Shown: piece after piece, positions 25,568 through 33,835 of the stretch
Layout of the letters: each line of letters opens with the position of its first letter
How positions within the stretch are numbered: position 1 is the first letter of the stretch
Source: Acidobacteriota bacterium
GTDB lineage: Bacteria; Acidobacteriota; Terriglobia; UBA7540
Assembly (NCBI GenBank): GCA_021828285.1
Contig: JAKASG010000009.1
Location: 21,527 to 58,449 of the forward strand
Direction of reading: 5' to 3'
Length of the DNA: 36,923 nucleotides
Notes under the pieces: model-generated
What the model was told of the DNA's origin: nothing
Databases searched by the model: none
The model's input: only the letters and a program-made list of their open reading frames with translations
Program-made: the position numbers and the translations under genes

Positions 25568-27001
25568 ATGATGGCCGGCGGCGATTCATTGGCGGAGCTC
25601 GATGCGACTGCGCAGGCGGAACTGGTTCGGCGCAAGGAAATCAAGCCAATCGAACTGGTGGATGCGGCGATCGAGCGGATCGAGCGCGTGAATCCGAAAA
25701 TCAACGCGGTGGTCACGCCGATGTACGAGCAGGCGCGGCGGGCGGCGGAAGGCGCGATTCCGGACGGGCCGTTCCGCGGCGTGCCGTATCTGCTGAAGGA
25801 TCTGCTCGCGTCTTACGCGGGGGCGCGAATGACTTCCGGCTCGCGCTTCATGCGCGAGTTCGTTTCCGACCACGACAGTGAGCTCGTGGCGAGGCTGAAA
25901 CGCGCGGGGCTCATCATCGTGGGGAAAACGAATGCACCGGAATTCGGCATTTTGCCGACCACGGAGCCGAAACTATTTGGGCCGTCGCGGAATCCGTGGA
26001 ACCTGGAACGGACGACGGGAGGGTCGAGCGGCGGATCGGCCGCGGCGGTTGCGGCGGGAATCGTGCCGATGGCGCACGCGAACGACGGCGGCGGATCGAT
26101 TCGAATTCCCTCATCATGCTGCGGCGTCTTCGGCTTGAAACCGACGCGCGCGCGGAATCCGCTGGGGCCAGACTATGGCGATGTGCTGGGCGGACTGGTG
26201 GCGGAGCACGCGGTCACGCGGTCGGTTCGCGATTCGGCGGCGCTGCTCGATGCCACGGCGGGCGCGGAGATCGGCGACCCTTATTGCGCTCCGCCGGCCG
26301 CGCGGCCGTTCGCGAAAGAAGCGGGCGCAAATCCGGGACGGCTGCGCATCGCCGTCACGCGCCAGCCGATGTGGCCCGCGCCCATCCATCGAGATTGCGT
26401 GGCCGCGGTCGAGGATGCCGCGAAGCTCTGCACGGAATTGGGGCACGAGGTTTTTGAAGCGGCGCCCGCGGTGAATGGGCCGATGCTGATTCAAGCGTTC
26501 ACGGCGGTGTGGGCGGTGGGCGTGGCGCAGTCGGTTGAAGGATCGGCGATTCTTCGCGGGCGAATGCCCGAAAAGGATGAACTCGAAACGCTGACCTGGG
26601 CACTTTATGAAAAAGGACGGCAAGTGACGGGAGCGCAGTATCTGATGGCCGTCGCGATTCTTCAGCAGACGGCGCGCGCGATCGGAAAATTCATGACCGA
26701 ATGCGACGTTTGGCTGACGGCGGTGCTCGCGGAGCCGCCCGTTCCGCTTGGCTCGTTCGATTCGCCCGAGGAGGATCCAATGCGCGGCTTCAAGCGCGCG
26801 GTCGAGTTCTGCCCGTTCACCGCGCTCTCGAATGTGACGGGACAGCCGGCGATGTCAGCGCCGCTTTACTGGAACGCGGAGGGTTTGCCCGTGGGCGCGC
26901 ACTTTGCGGGGAGATTCGGCGATGAAGCAACGCTCTTCCGGCTGGCGGCGCAACTGGAAGCGGCGAGGCCGTGGGCGTCTCGGCGGCCGACGATCGCGTA
27001 A
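25568..27001 (+). CDS. Amidase (amidase signature family)
   Basis: The 477-residue protein has the Ser-cisSer-Lys triad of the amidase signature family: K77 in YLLKDLL, S153 in [10 protein letters not shown] and nucleophile S177 in [11 protein letters not shown]. It should hydrolyse an amide to an acid and ammonia or an amine. The start was placed at ATG 25568, with GGAGGG five bases upstream; ATG 25571 is also possible. It is not GatA: no gatB/gatC neighbours are present and the C-terminal half is closer to catabolic amidases. The position after hyuA-hyuB suggests it acts on a product of ring opening such as an N-carbamoyl or amide compound, but the 103-base repeat-filled gap makes co-transcription uncertain. 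Confidence 0.93.
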   Translation: MMAGGDSLAELDATAQAELVRRKEIKPIELVDAAIERIERVNPKINAVVTPMYEQARRAAEGAIPDGPFRGVPYLLKDLLASYAGARMTSGSRFMREFVSDHDSELVARLKRAGLIIVGKTNAPEFGILPTTEPKLFGPSRNPWNLERTTGGSSGGSAAAVAAGIVPMAHANDGGGSIRIPSSCCGVFGLKPTRARNPLGPDYGDVLGGLVAEHAVTRSVRDSAALLDATAGAEIGDPYCAPPAARPFAKEAGANPGRLRIAVTRQPMWPAPIHRDCVAAVEDAAKLCTELGHEVFEAAPAVNGPMLIQAFTAVWAVGVAQSVEGSAILRGRMPEKDELETLTWALYEKGRQVTGAQYLMAVAILQQTARAIGKFMTECDVWLTAVLAEPPVPLGSFDSPEEDPMRGFKRAVEFCPFTALSNVTGQPAMSAPLYWNAEGLPVGAHFAGRFGDEATLFRLAAQLEAARPWASRRPTIA

Positions 27002-27043
27002 TCGCATGGTCCTTCAAGAAATGCGTCACCCAGAGGCGAAAGC

Positions 27044-27973
27044 CTAACGCGACAAGCGAAAGAATTTGAGCGCGCGCTCTACGTCGCGCCCGATTTGAGC
27101 TTTGAGAGCGGCTGGCGATGGAAACTTTATTTCGTCGCGAAGGCGCCTGAGAAATTCCACTTCCAAAAATTCATCACTCACCTGGCCGGCGAAATCGAGG
27201 AGATGCGTTTCGATCGAAAGCGCGCCGCCGCCGAAAGTGGGCCGGACGCCCACATTAGTGACGGTGTTGCACTCGGTGGAAGGAGTGCGCGCGCGAGAGA
27301 TATAGACGCCCGGTCGCGGAATCAACTGATCGCCCGCCGGGAGGTTGAGCGTGGGTACGGTCTCCTGGCGGCCGACGCCGTGGCCGCGGACGATGGGTCC
27401 GCGAATCGAGTACGGCCGGCCGAGCAAGCGGCAAGCGCGGCTCACGCGGCCTTCGGTGAGAAGCGCGCGGATGCGGCTGCTGGAAACGCGTTCGCCCCGA
27501 ATTTTCAAAAGCGGGACGATCTGGACTTCGAAGCCGTGGGTGCGGCCGAGCGTGGTGAGGATTTCCACGTTGCCCGCCTGGCCGCGCCCGAATCGGAAAT
27601 TTTCGCCGACGAAAATAGCGCGCGCGTGGAGTTTCGCAGAGAGAATTTGCGCGGCGAAGTCGGCGGGCGAAAGCCGGGATAGCTCCTCCGTGAAGGGAAG
27701 AACGACCAGCAAATCGGGCGAGAGGCGCTCGATGAGGCGTGCTTTGGCGTCGAAGGGAGTGAGCAACATGGGAGCGGCGGCGGGACGGAGAACGCGCGCG
27801 GGATGCGGCTCGAAGGTGACGACGGCGGAAACGGCGGCGCGCGCACGGCCCGCAGCGGCCACCTGGCGTATCAGCTCGGCATGGGCGAGGTGCACGCCAT
27901 CGAAGTTGCCGATGGTGAGCACGCTCGCCGGCGGCAGAATGGAGGAATCAGAAAGATCGTCAAGAATCCTCAT
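27044..27973 (-). CDS. ribF: Bifunctional riboflavin kinase / FAD synthetase
   Basis: RibF converts riboflavin to FMN and then FAD. The 309-residue protein has the N-terminal nucleotidyl-transferase domain with TIGNFDGVHLAH (residues 20-31) and VSSSRIRALL, then the riboflavin kinase domain from about residue 190 with TVPTLNLP and GVYIS. NVGVRPTFGG and IETHLLDF are family hallmarks. Length is normal. It starts at ATG 27973, 44 bases after the stop of the metallo-beta-lactamase gene, and is probably the last gene of a three-gene unit with that gene and the DUF1844 gene. Confidence 0.97.
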   Translation of the reverse strand: MRILDDLSDSSILPPASVLTIGNFDGVHLAHAELIRQVAAAGRARAAVSAVVTFEPHPARVLRPAAAPMLLTPFDAKARLIERLSPDLLVVLPFTEELSRLSPADFAAQILSAKLHARAIFVGENFRFGRGQAGNVEILTTLGRTHGFEVQIVPLLKIRGERVSSSRIRALLTEGRVSRACRLLGRPYSIRGPIVRGHGVGRQETVPTLNLPAGDQLIPRPGVYISRARTPSTECNTVTNVGVRPTFGGGALSIETHLLDFAGQVSDEFLEVEFLRRLRDEIKFPSPAALKAQIGRDVERALKFFRLSR

Positions 27974-28017
27974 GCACGGTTCAATTTTTCAGCCGCGCGA
28001 AGGGCCGGCATGCCGGG

Positions 28018-28779
28018 TCAATCCCATTCGAGCGCGAGACCGTCGTATGCGATGCGGACATTCGGCGGCAGCTCCGCCTCCGTTGCTTGGTGGCTGATCT
28101 CGTGCGCGATGTGCGTGAAAAATGCGCGGCGCGGTTTGAGCCGCTCGACGACGGAGAGCGAATGAGCGACGGTCGAATGCGCCGGGTGCGGCTTCGGCCG
28201 CAAGGCGGACAGAATCAGCGTGTCGAGCCCTTCCATGAGCGCGAGGGTTGATTCTGGCAGTTCGCTGAAGTCGGTGACGTAGGCGACGGAACCGAAACGA
28301 AATCCGAGAATCGGCAAATTGCCGTGCAGCACCGGCAGCGGAGTGAAGACGACTCCCCAAAGCTCGACGGGGCCGGGAATGCGGTGAGGCTCGACGCGGA
28401 GAATGCCGCCGTAAGGATATTTGCCGTCGAAAATATACTGAAAGATTCGCTCGAGCGTATCCATGGTGCGGTCGTCGGCGTAGATGGGGATGGGCTGATT
28501 CTGACGGAAATAATAAGGGCGGACGTCGTCGAGGCCGAGGACGTGATCGGCGTGGGCGTGCGTGAAGAGGATGGCGTCCACGCGCTCGATCCGCTCGCGC
28601 AGAGCCTGAGCGCGGAAATCAGGCGCCGTATCAATGAGGATCGTCCGGCCGTCGAAATCGAGCTTGAGCGACGGGCGCGTGCGGTGGTCGCGCGGATCCT
28701 CCGACGCGCAGACCGGGCACGAGCAGCCGACCGTAGGAACTCCTGTGGAAGTGCCGGTGCCGAGAAAAGTCAATTTCAT
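28018..28779 (-). CDS. PhnP-like metallo-beta-lactamase-fold hydrolase
   Basis: This 253-residue protein starts MKLTFLGTGTSTGVP and has GCSCPVC, the extra structural zinc site of the PhnP branch. The active-site motif is FTHAHADHVLGLDD (HxHxDH), with later ligands in PVLHG, VTDFSE and FFTHIAHE. PhnP is a phosphodiesterase that opens cyclic ribose 1,2-phosphates. Homologues outside phosphonate operons are common housekeeping enzymes of unknown substrate. No phn gene is present here. The ATG shares one base with the TAA of the DUF1844 gene, showing tight coupling, and ribF follows 44 bases later. Confidence 0.93.
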   Translation of the reverse strand: MKLTFLGTGTSTGVPTVGCSCPVCASEDPRDHRTRPSLKLDFDGRTILIDTAPDFRAQALRERIERVDAILFTHAHADHVLGLDDVRPYYFRQNQPIPIYADDRTMDTLERIFQYIFDGKYPYGGILRVEPHRIPGPVELWGVVFTPLPVLHGNLPILGFRFGSVAYVTDFSELPESTLALMEGLDTLILSALRPKPHPAHSTVAHSLSVVERLKPRRAFFTHIAHEISHQATEAELPPNVRIAYDGLALEWD

Positions 28780-29279
28780 TATCGCCGGGGTGCGCCGTGC
28801 TTCTGCAACTCGACGAAGCTCACGCGCAGCTCGTAGAGAACATCCTCAAGCAGCCGGGTTTCGGCCTCCGTGAGATTGCCCTGAGTTTTTTCCTGAAGCG
28901 CCTCAAGCAGAGCGATCGTGCGGCGGGCGTTCGGCAAATCGGCGGGAATGCGCTCGCCTGAAGGGCCGTCCAGCAACCCCAGTTGAAAAAGCGCGGTCGT
29001 GCTCAGGTAAGATACGAGGGTTTCAAACCCGGAAGGGGTGCCGGCAGTCTCTCCGTCGAATTCGCGTTCGGGAGCGGCATTCTGTGGAGCGCTTCGGCCG
29101 CGCAGCGCGGAGGTCTTCTCAGCGCCAGCGGCGCCGTGCAAATCGAGGGGCCGCGCTGGGCCGTCCGCGCGATTGCGTTCCGGAGCTTCTTCGCCCGGCG
29201 AAATGCGGGAGCCATCCGCAGCGAAGCTCCTGCGATCAACCACCTTGAAGCCGCCCGATTGATCCTTCTCTTCGGCCAT
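28779..29279 (-). CDS. DUF1844 domain protein
   Basis: The 166-residue protein has a variable, charged N-terminal half and a conserved C-terminal half (about residues 80-160): FETLVSYLSTTALFQLGLLD, then RRTIALLEALQEKTQGNLTE and LLEDVLYELRVSFVEL. This is the DUF1844 family, common in acidobacteria, deltaproteobacteria and related groups; its function is unknown. The helical, soluble character suggests a small regulator or partner protein. The start at ATG 29279 (MAEEKDQSGG) was chosen because the frame further upstream is an arginine-rich shadow of the isomerase gene. It is first of the unit with the PhnP-like gene and ribF, and a promoter is predicted 58 bases before it. Confidence 0.9.
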   Translation of the reverse strand: MAEEKDQSGGFKVVDRRSFAADGSRISPGEEAPERNRADGPARPLDLHGAAGAEKTSALRGRSAPQNAAPEREFDGETAGTPSGFETLVSYLSTTALFQLGLLDGPSGERIPADLPNARRTIALLEALQEKTQGNLTEAETRLLEDVLYELRVSFVELQKHGAPRR

Positions 29280-29336
29280 GGGAACCTCGCTCGTGGCTTG
29301 CTCTGCGCCGGTTTGATCTGAAGCTCGCAAAGTCAC

Positions 29337-29365
29337 AGTGTAACAACAATTCGAAGGCTCGCCAA
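29337..29365 (-). promoter_or_regulatory. Possible promoter for the DUF1844-hydrolase-ribF unit
   Basis: On the minus strand TTGGCG (29365-29360), a 17-base spacer and TACACT (29342-29337) lie 58 bases before the DUF1844 start codon. Each box matches consensus at four of six positions. Confidence 0.45.
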
Positions 29366-29458
29366 GCCCCGGTGCCTGCCGGGCTTCGGCCGGCGCGGCC
29401 GCAAACAATCCGGCGACCGATCCGAGAAGCGTCTGCCAGGTCGAACCGATGGAAAAGG

Positions 29459-30844
29459 TCAGAGCATGAAGGCCTTGATCCCGGTCATGTCGCAAAAATC
29501 CTGGAGAGCCGGATAAAGCTCGGGCCCGTAGCCGAGACACGCGTACTCGTTCGTCCAATGCTGGATCAACTCTTCCATATCGCAGTGGACGGTGACGAAC
29601 CCATGCGGCCAGAAGGGAATGCCGCACTCGTTCAAACGGCGCTCCAACTGATCGCGCGGAGGCTCGAAGATGCTCGCGCGCGTCACGACCATCTGGAATT
29701 CGCCGTTCACTCTGCCAAGGCGCGCGAGAACGCCTTCTCCGACCTTGCAGATGAGCCTGACGGAAAGGCCGCCGGCGGCGCCTTCGGTGGGGATGCCGTG
29801 CTTGGCGAATCCCGCGGGTCCGAGCTTGCCGGCGAGCGATGGCGGGCAAGCGCCATCGCCGATGATTTTGATTTCGCGGCTCTTGACGTCAAGGTGCTGG
29901 AGATCGCCGTAATAGACGGGCTCTTTCGAGAGCTTGGTGAGCAGGAGAACGGTGAGAGCAGTGTTGAAATCGCCGAGCGTGGAAGTGCCAAAGCCATCCT
30001 CGAGCATCATGCTTTGCGCAAAACACGTGGCGGAATAATCGTCGCCGAGTCCCGGAAACGACTGGATGGTGTAGAAATCGAAACGCTCCTTTTCGACAAC
30101 CCGGCGCAGCGCGAGATACAGGCGAATCGAGCGCTCGTTCGCAACGATCGGCTCCGGCGCAGCGCCGAACAGCTTTTTCAGGCGAGGCTGCAATTCCTGC
30201 ACCTTGCGCGCGGGCAGGCGCTCCGCCGTTCGAATCAGCTCCATTGTGTCGCGGGAATCAATGTCAACCCCGAACATGCGCATCCATTGCGAAGGGTCGG
30301 CAACGCCGCAGGTCTGGCCCATGCCCCGTCCGCCAAAAGCGCCGAGCGTGGACATGTTCAGGAAATTTCTTAAATGTGCCGCTTGTGCGTAACTCCGAAT
30401 TCCGGCAACGGCGGCGGGATCATCCGCCGCGCCGTAGATGAATTTGTGCGGGACGCCGATTTCGAGCAGGCCTCCGTGCATCACCAGGCCGCCGACGGGC
30501 CGCCAGCCTTGCGAGCCCGGATGAGTCCAAAGCAGGACGCCTTTACGATCCGCCGCGTAATCTCGAATCGCGCCCGCCAGGTGCGCCGCCCACACCCACG
30601 TTCCTGAGAACAAGATCACGAGATCCACGCTGTCATTGCGCTTCATTTTGGCGAGCGCCGCGCGCGCTTCCGCCTTGCTGGCGATGACGCGATCGTGCTC
30701 GACCAGGCGAAGGCCGGCTTTCGTAAGTGCGGCCTTCGCTTTCTTCACGATGGCTTCGTCAATAAAGGGCGTGCCCATGGGGTCCTTTAGGCCGTCCTTG
30801 TGAACACCGTATACAATGAATCCTGCCGTCGGCTGAATCATCAT
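29459..30844 (-). CDS. L-fucose/L-arabinose isomerase-fold protein, catalytic Glu apparently replaced
   Basis: This 461-residue protein has the fold and motif order of the L-fucose/L-arabinose isomerase superfamily: GTWVWAAH near residue 81, LGAFGGRGMG near 167, FGVDIDSRD near 191, DDYSATCFAQSMMLEDGF near 268, and DFNTALTVLLL near 292. In family members ExD precedes the last motif, with Glu and a later Asp holding the metal. Here the Glu position reads L290, while D292 and D314 are kept. It may be an isomerase with a shifted ligand or a protein with another role. ATG 30844 overlaps the kinase stop by four bases (ATGA), and a GGGAGAA ribosome site is present. It is the last gene of aldolase-kinase-isomerase, acting on sugars in the cytoplasm. 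Confidence 0.8.
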   Translation of the reverse strand: MMIQPTAGFIVYGVHKDGLKDPMGTPFIDEAIVKKAKAALTKAGLRLVEHDRVIASKAEARAALAKMKRNDSVDLVILFSGTWVWAAHLAGAIRDYAADRKGVLLWTHPGSQGWRPVGGLVMHGGLLEIGVPHKFIYGAADDPAAVAGIRSYAQAAHLRNFLNMSTLGAFGGRGMGQTCGVADPSQWMRMFGVDIDSRDTMELIRTAERLPARKVQELQPRLKKLFGAAPEPIVANERSIRLYLALRRVVEKERFDFYTIQSFPGLGDDYSATCFAQSMMLEDGFGTSTLGDFNTALTVLLLTKLSKEPVYYGDLQHLDVKSREIKIIGDGACPPSLAGKLGPAGFAKHGIPTEGAAGGLSVRLICKVGEGVLARLGRVNGEFQMVVTRASIFEPPRDQLERRLNECGIPFWPHGFVTVHCDMEELIQHWTNEYACLGYGPELYPALQDFCDMTGIKAFML

Positions 30845-32379
30845 CGTTCTCCCTGTTCTGATCGGTTGTCCGCTTCCCGAAGACTCAGGATGGCGGAGTA
30901 CAATTTCCAATACTGCTTTCCGTAACCTGCGTAGGATGCTTTAATCACGGGATCGGGCTCAATGACTTCCCGTTCGCGGACGGCTTGGCTGACTCCGCCC
31001 GTGATGCTCGGATATATCCCCGCTGCCGCGCCCGCCAAAATCGCGCTGCCGAGACAGACCGGATCTTCGCACTCCATGACGTGGAGGCGCCGTCCTGTGA
31101 ATGCGGCTCGCAGCTTCAAGCCCAGCGGAGAATGCGCGCCTCCGCCGGTGACGTAGAAATCCCGGAAGTCGCAGACCGCTTTCGCCACCAAATCCGAAGC
31201 TTGCGCCAGCTCGCACGCCAGGCCTTCGAGAATCCCTTTATAGATTTGTCCGGCGTCACTGCTGTGGCCGAGACCGATCACCGCAGCGCGCGCGCGGGGG
31301 TTGAAGTCAGGGGTGCAGGAGCCGATGAGGTGCGGCATGACGAACAAGCCGCTCGGCCCTTTGGGAGCGGCCGATTCGAGCGAGTCATAGCAGACCCGCT
31401 CCTCTCGATTCCCCGCGTCCGCTGAACTTCCGCCGGCCCTCTTAAAAAGCAAATCGTGGAACCATTGGATCATGATTCCGGAAGGAAAGTACGCAAGCGT
31501 CAAGTACTTGCCCGGGACCACGTGAGCATAGCAGTTGAGCGAAGCTGCGAACGCTTCGTCGCCCAATCGGGCCTCATCTGAAACAGCGGCAATACATTCA
31601 TAGGTTCCCATGGATGCGGCGACAAGACCGGGCGAAATCACGCCTGCTCCCAAAGCCCCGCACGCTTGATCGTGTCCGCCGACGACGACTTTCGTTCCTG
31701 CTGGGACGCCCAGTCGAGACGCGGATTCTGAAGCTAACTCTCCCGCGACCGATCCGGCAGGCACTGCAACGGGAAGGAATTCCTTCTTGAGGCCTGCAGC
31801 GGAGAGAATCTCTTCAGACCAGCATTGCCGCTGCGCGTCAAAACCGAAAAAGCGTGATGCGAGCGAATAATCTATGTAGGGGGGCAAACCGAGCCGGCAC
31901 AGCAAATAGGCGGTAACGTTCAGGAATCTTTTGGCGGAGGAAGTGACTTCTGGCCGGTGTCTTTGAAGCCAAAGAATCTTGGGGATCGAGAACATCGGAT
32001 GCATGACGAGGCCTGTGATGTTGAAGAGTCGCCGCCTGCCGATTTCCGCTTCGAGCCATTGCGCCTCTCGCGAAGCGCGAGCGTCAATGTTCAGGATGGC
32101 CGGCGCAACGGCCGCGCCGTCGGCGCCGACCGCGACGAAGCTTTCGCCATGTGAGCTTATGGATAAGGCCTGGACGGGGTCCCGCGCGGCCGCTTCTTTC
32201 AAGGTCCGCGCGGACCGGCAAATCGCATCCCAGAATTTCTCGGCGTCCATTTCAACATAGGAAGGCTCGGGAAATTCGGGTGTATAGGTTTGAACATCCT
32301 CGGCAAGCGTTTTCCCCTCGGCGGTAAAAAGCGCCGCTTTGCACCGGCTCGAACCAATGTCAAACGCCAGAAGGCTCAT
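30841..32379 (-). CDS. FGGY-family carbohydrate kinase
   Basis: The 512-residue protein has the two ASKHA domains of FGGY kinases: FDIGSSRCKAALF at residues 6-18 (phosphate loop), SISSHGES near 73, GGHDQACGALGAG with catalytic base D237, and the adenosine-side VTGGGAHSPLGLKLRAAF near 420. It should phosphorylate a sugar or polyol, most likely a ketose, with ATP. Similarity by eye is spread between xylulokinase and fuculokinase types, so the substrate is not named. The ATG at 32379 (MSLLAFDIG) is the family start; the longer frame has no support. It overlaps the next gene and follows the aldolase gene by 282 bases, so the three form a plausible isomerise-phosphorylate-cleave pathway. Confidence 0.92.
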   Translation of the reverse strand: MSLLAFDIGSSRCKAALFTAEGKTLAEDVQTYTPEFPEPSYVEMDAEKFWDAICRSARTLKEAAARDPVQALSISSHGESFVAVGADGAAVAPAILNIDARASREAQWLEAEIGRRRLFNITGLVMHPMFSIPKILWLQRHRPEVTSSAKRFLNVTAYLLCRLGLPPYIDYSLASRFFGFDAQRQCWSEEILSAAGLKKEFLPVAVPAGSVAGELASESASRLGVPAGTKVVVGGHDQACGALGAGVISPGLVAASMGTYECIAAVSDEARLGDEAFAASLNCYAHVVPGKYLTLAYFPSGIMIQWFHDLLFKRAGGSSADAGNREERVCYDSLESAAPKGPSGLFVMPHLIGSCTPDFNPRARAAVIGLGHSSDAGQIYKGILEGLACELAQASDLVAKAVCDFRDFYVTGGGAHSPLGLKLRAAFTGRRLHVMECEDPVCLGSAILAGAAAGIYPSITGGVSQAVREREVIEPDPVIKASYAGYGKQYWKLYSAILSLREADNRSEQGER

Positions 32380-32661
32380 GCCTGGAACGATCAGGAACGA
32401 CGGCCAGATTTCCGGCCTGGACGACGTCCTCGGAAGAAGAAACTTTCGGGAGTCGCGGCAGCCGGATGGCTGCTTAAATCTGCCGAACAAACCACTTTAC
32501 TCCTGCGCTCGCTCACTTTCCATGATTAGGATGCGTGCGTTTCGTGGCTGCTGCCAGCGCTCTCTGCCGAATGCTCCCCGCCAAATGATGTAAGGGTCCG
32601 ATGAGGCGGCTCCGCCGACTCGCGCGCCTGCGGGGGTCGGCATCTTGCTCAGTAGATTGAA
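32380..32661. other. Intergenic region between aldolase and kinase genes
   Basis: No gene or RNA was found in these 282 bases. A small GC-rich foldback (GGCG-GCTC-CGCC at 32605-32616) is too weak to call a terminator. No copy of the LacI-type operator seen at 33767 was found here. Confidence 0.5.
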
Positions 32662-33576
32662 CTAAGAGAATTCGGGATTGATTGTTCGCCGCGATCCTCG
32701 AAGGTCAAGTTCTTCGGTGAGGAGCCGAAGCGCAGAGTCATAGACTGCCTGCTGGGCGACGGCGACGGATTTTGCGATGTTCTCTTCGTAGGGCTGGCGA
32801 ATCGCAGTGGCGATGTTGATCTTCGCGATGCCGCTCTGAAATGCATCCTTTAGATATTCCTTTCTGATTCCCGTTCCGCCGTGAAGCACCAGGGGAACGG
32901 CGGTCATTTGACGGATTCGGCGGAGGCGCGGAATGTTCAAGCGAGCTTCCACTTTCTCTTTCCGGCGCGAGACCGCGGAAATTGCGCCATGAACATTGCC
33001 GACCGCAACCGAGAGCCAGTCGACGCCGGTCTCGCCAGCGAACCGCTTCGCCTGATCGGGATCCGTAAATCCTCTGCCCGTCGAGTAAAGTTCTTCATAT
33101 AAGGGCAACGGGCCGGACTCGTGGCCGAGCACTGCGCCAAGCTCACCCTCGACGGGCGTTCCCGTTCGATGCGCGATCTCCACAATCGCCTTCGTCGCCC
33201 GGATGTTTTCCTCGAGCGTGAGGCGCGAGCCATCCACCATGACGGAATCGTAGCCGGTGCGAAGCGCCTCCTCAATCACGGCTTCGAAGTCCACGCGAAT
33301 ATCGTCCTCGTCAATCACGGGAACGTGGTCCAGGTGCAGCCGCGTGAATCGCTCGTCTTTTGTGCGCTGATATTCCTCAAACACGGCGCGCATGCTGCGC
33401 GATTCGAACTTGATCCATTCGAGGCGCGCGACGGCGATGAAGCCGAAACTATCGGCGTCGCGCAAGGCCGCGACGACGGGCTGCATCATGGGCAAGTAAG
33501 GAATGTTGAAAGCGGGAATAACGGTTCCCGAACGCCGGGCATTCAGGATGCAGGCGCCGGAAGGGACTTTCAGCAT
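32662..33576 (-). CDS. Class II ketose-bisphosphate aldolase family protein (FbaA/GatY-like)
   Basis: The 304-residue zinc aldolase has LHLDHVP (catalytic D83, zinc ligand H84), VEGELGAVLG near 142, VGNVHGA (zinc ligand H196) and LHGGTGI (zinc ligand H232), then KINIATAIR. These match class II fructose/tagatose-bisphosphate aldolases, which split a ketose phosphate to dihydroxyacetone phosphate and an aldehyde. The usual Gly after LDH is Val, and its sequence departs from true FbaA, so another ketose phosphate is likely. ATG 33576 has GGAAG upstream; the longer frame is unsupported. It leads the minus-strand sugar genes and is divergent from the Tat-exported protein, sharing a 259-base control region. 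Confidence 0.88.
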   Translation of the reverse strand: MLKVPSGACILNARRSGTVIPAFNIPYLPMMQPVVAALRDADSFGFIAVARLEWIKFESRSMRAVFEEYQRTKDERFTRLHLDHVPVIDEDDIRVDFEAVIEEALRTGYDSVMVDGSRLTLEENIRATKAIVEIAHRTGTPVEGELGAVLGHESGPLPLYEELYSTGRGFTDPDQAKRFAGETGVDWLSVAVGNVHGAISAVSRRKEKVEARLNIPRLRRIRQMTAVPLVLHGGTGIRKEYLKDAFQSGIAKINIATAIRQPYEENIAKSVAVAQQAVYDSALRLLTEELDLRGSRRTINPEFS

Positions 33577-33757
33577 TGAAACTTCCGCATCATTGGAACT
33601 CCAGGCCTGTCTCCGGTGAAGCGCGGCTATAAACGCGACGTTCGGCCGCGTCCGGCCGGCGGGCCGTCTCACGTTTTACTGTTTCGAAGAAGCGCGCCGG
33701 TCGCTACGCACTCCGCGGTCGCGAAAAGGGCGGGCATTTTACTTCGAACAGAGAGAT

Positions 33758-33763
33758 TATAAT
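33758..33763 (+). promoter_or_regulatory. TATAAT -10 box of the Tat-protein gene
   Basis: A perfect TATAAT lies 72 bases before the start codon at 33836. The -35 region is poor: TTTTAC-like at 33737-33742 with a 15-base spacer, so activation or a weak promoter is possible. The expected transcript start (about 33770) falls inside the operator at 33767-33784. Confidence 0.6.
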
Positions 33764-33766
33764 CAA

Positions 33767-33784
33767 TGCGAAAGCGCTTTTGCA
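33767..33784. promoter_or_regulatory. LacI/GalR-type operator
   Basis: TGCGAAAGCGCTTTTGCA pairs at eight of nine positions, with a perfect AAAGCGCTTT centre including the CG step typical of LacI/GalR-family operators. It begins three bases after the TATAAT box, so a bound repressor would block transcription of the Tat-protein gene. It could also influence the divergent aldolase gene 191 bases away. No LacI-family gene is in the window. Confidence 0.75.
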
Positions 33785-33835
33785 CCCGGCAGAAATCTTT
33801 TGTCGCTCATAAGATTCGAACGGAGGAAATCATAG

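Noticed and set aside
27034-27045. AGGC-GAAA-GCCT hairpin between the amidase gene and ribF as a terminator
   Set aside because: Only a 4-bp stem with no U-tract, and it overlaps the ribF stop codon.
29280-29849. 190-codon N-terminal extension of the DUF1844 protein
   Set aside because: Arginine-rich frame that overlaps the isomerase gene and has no family match.
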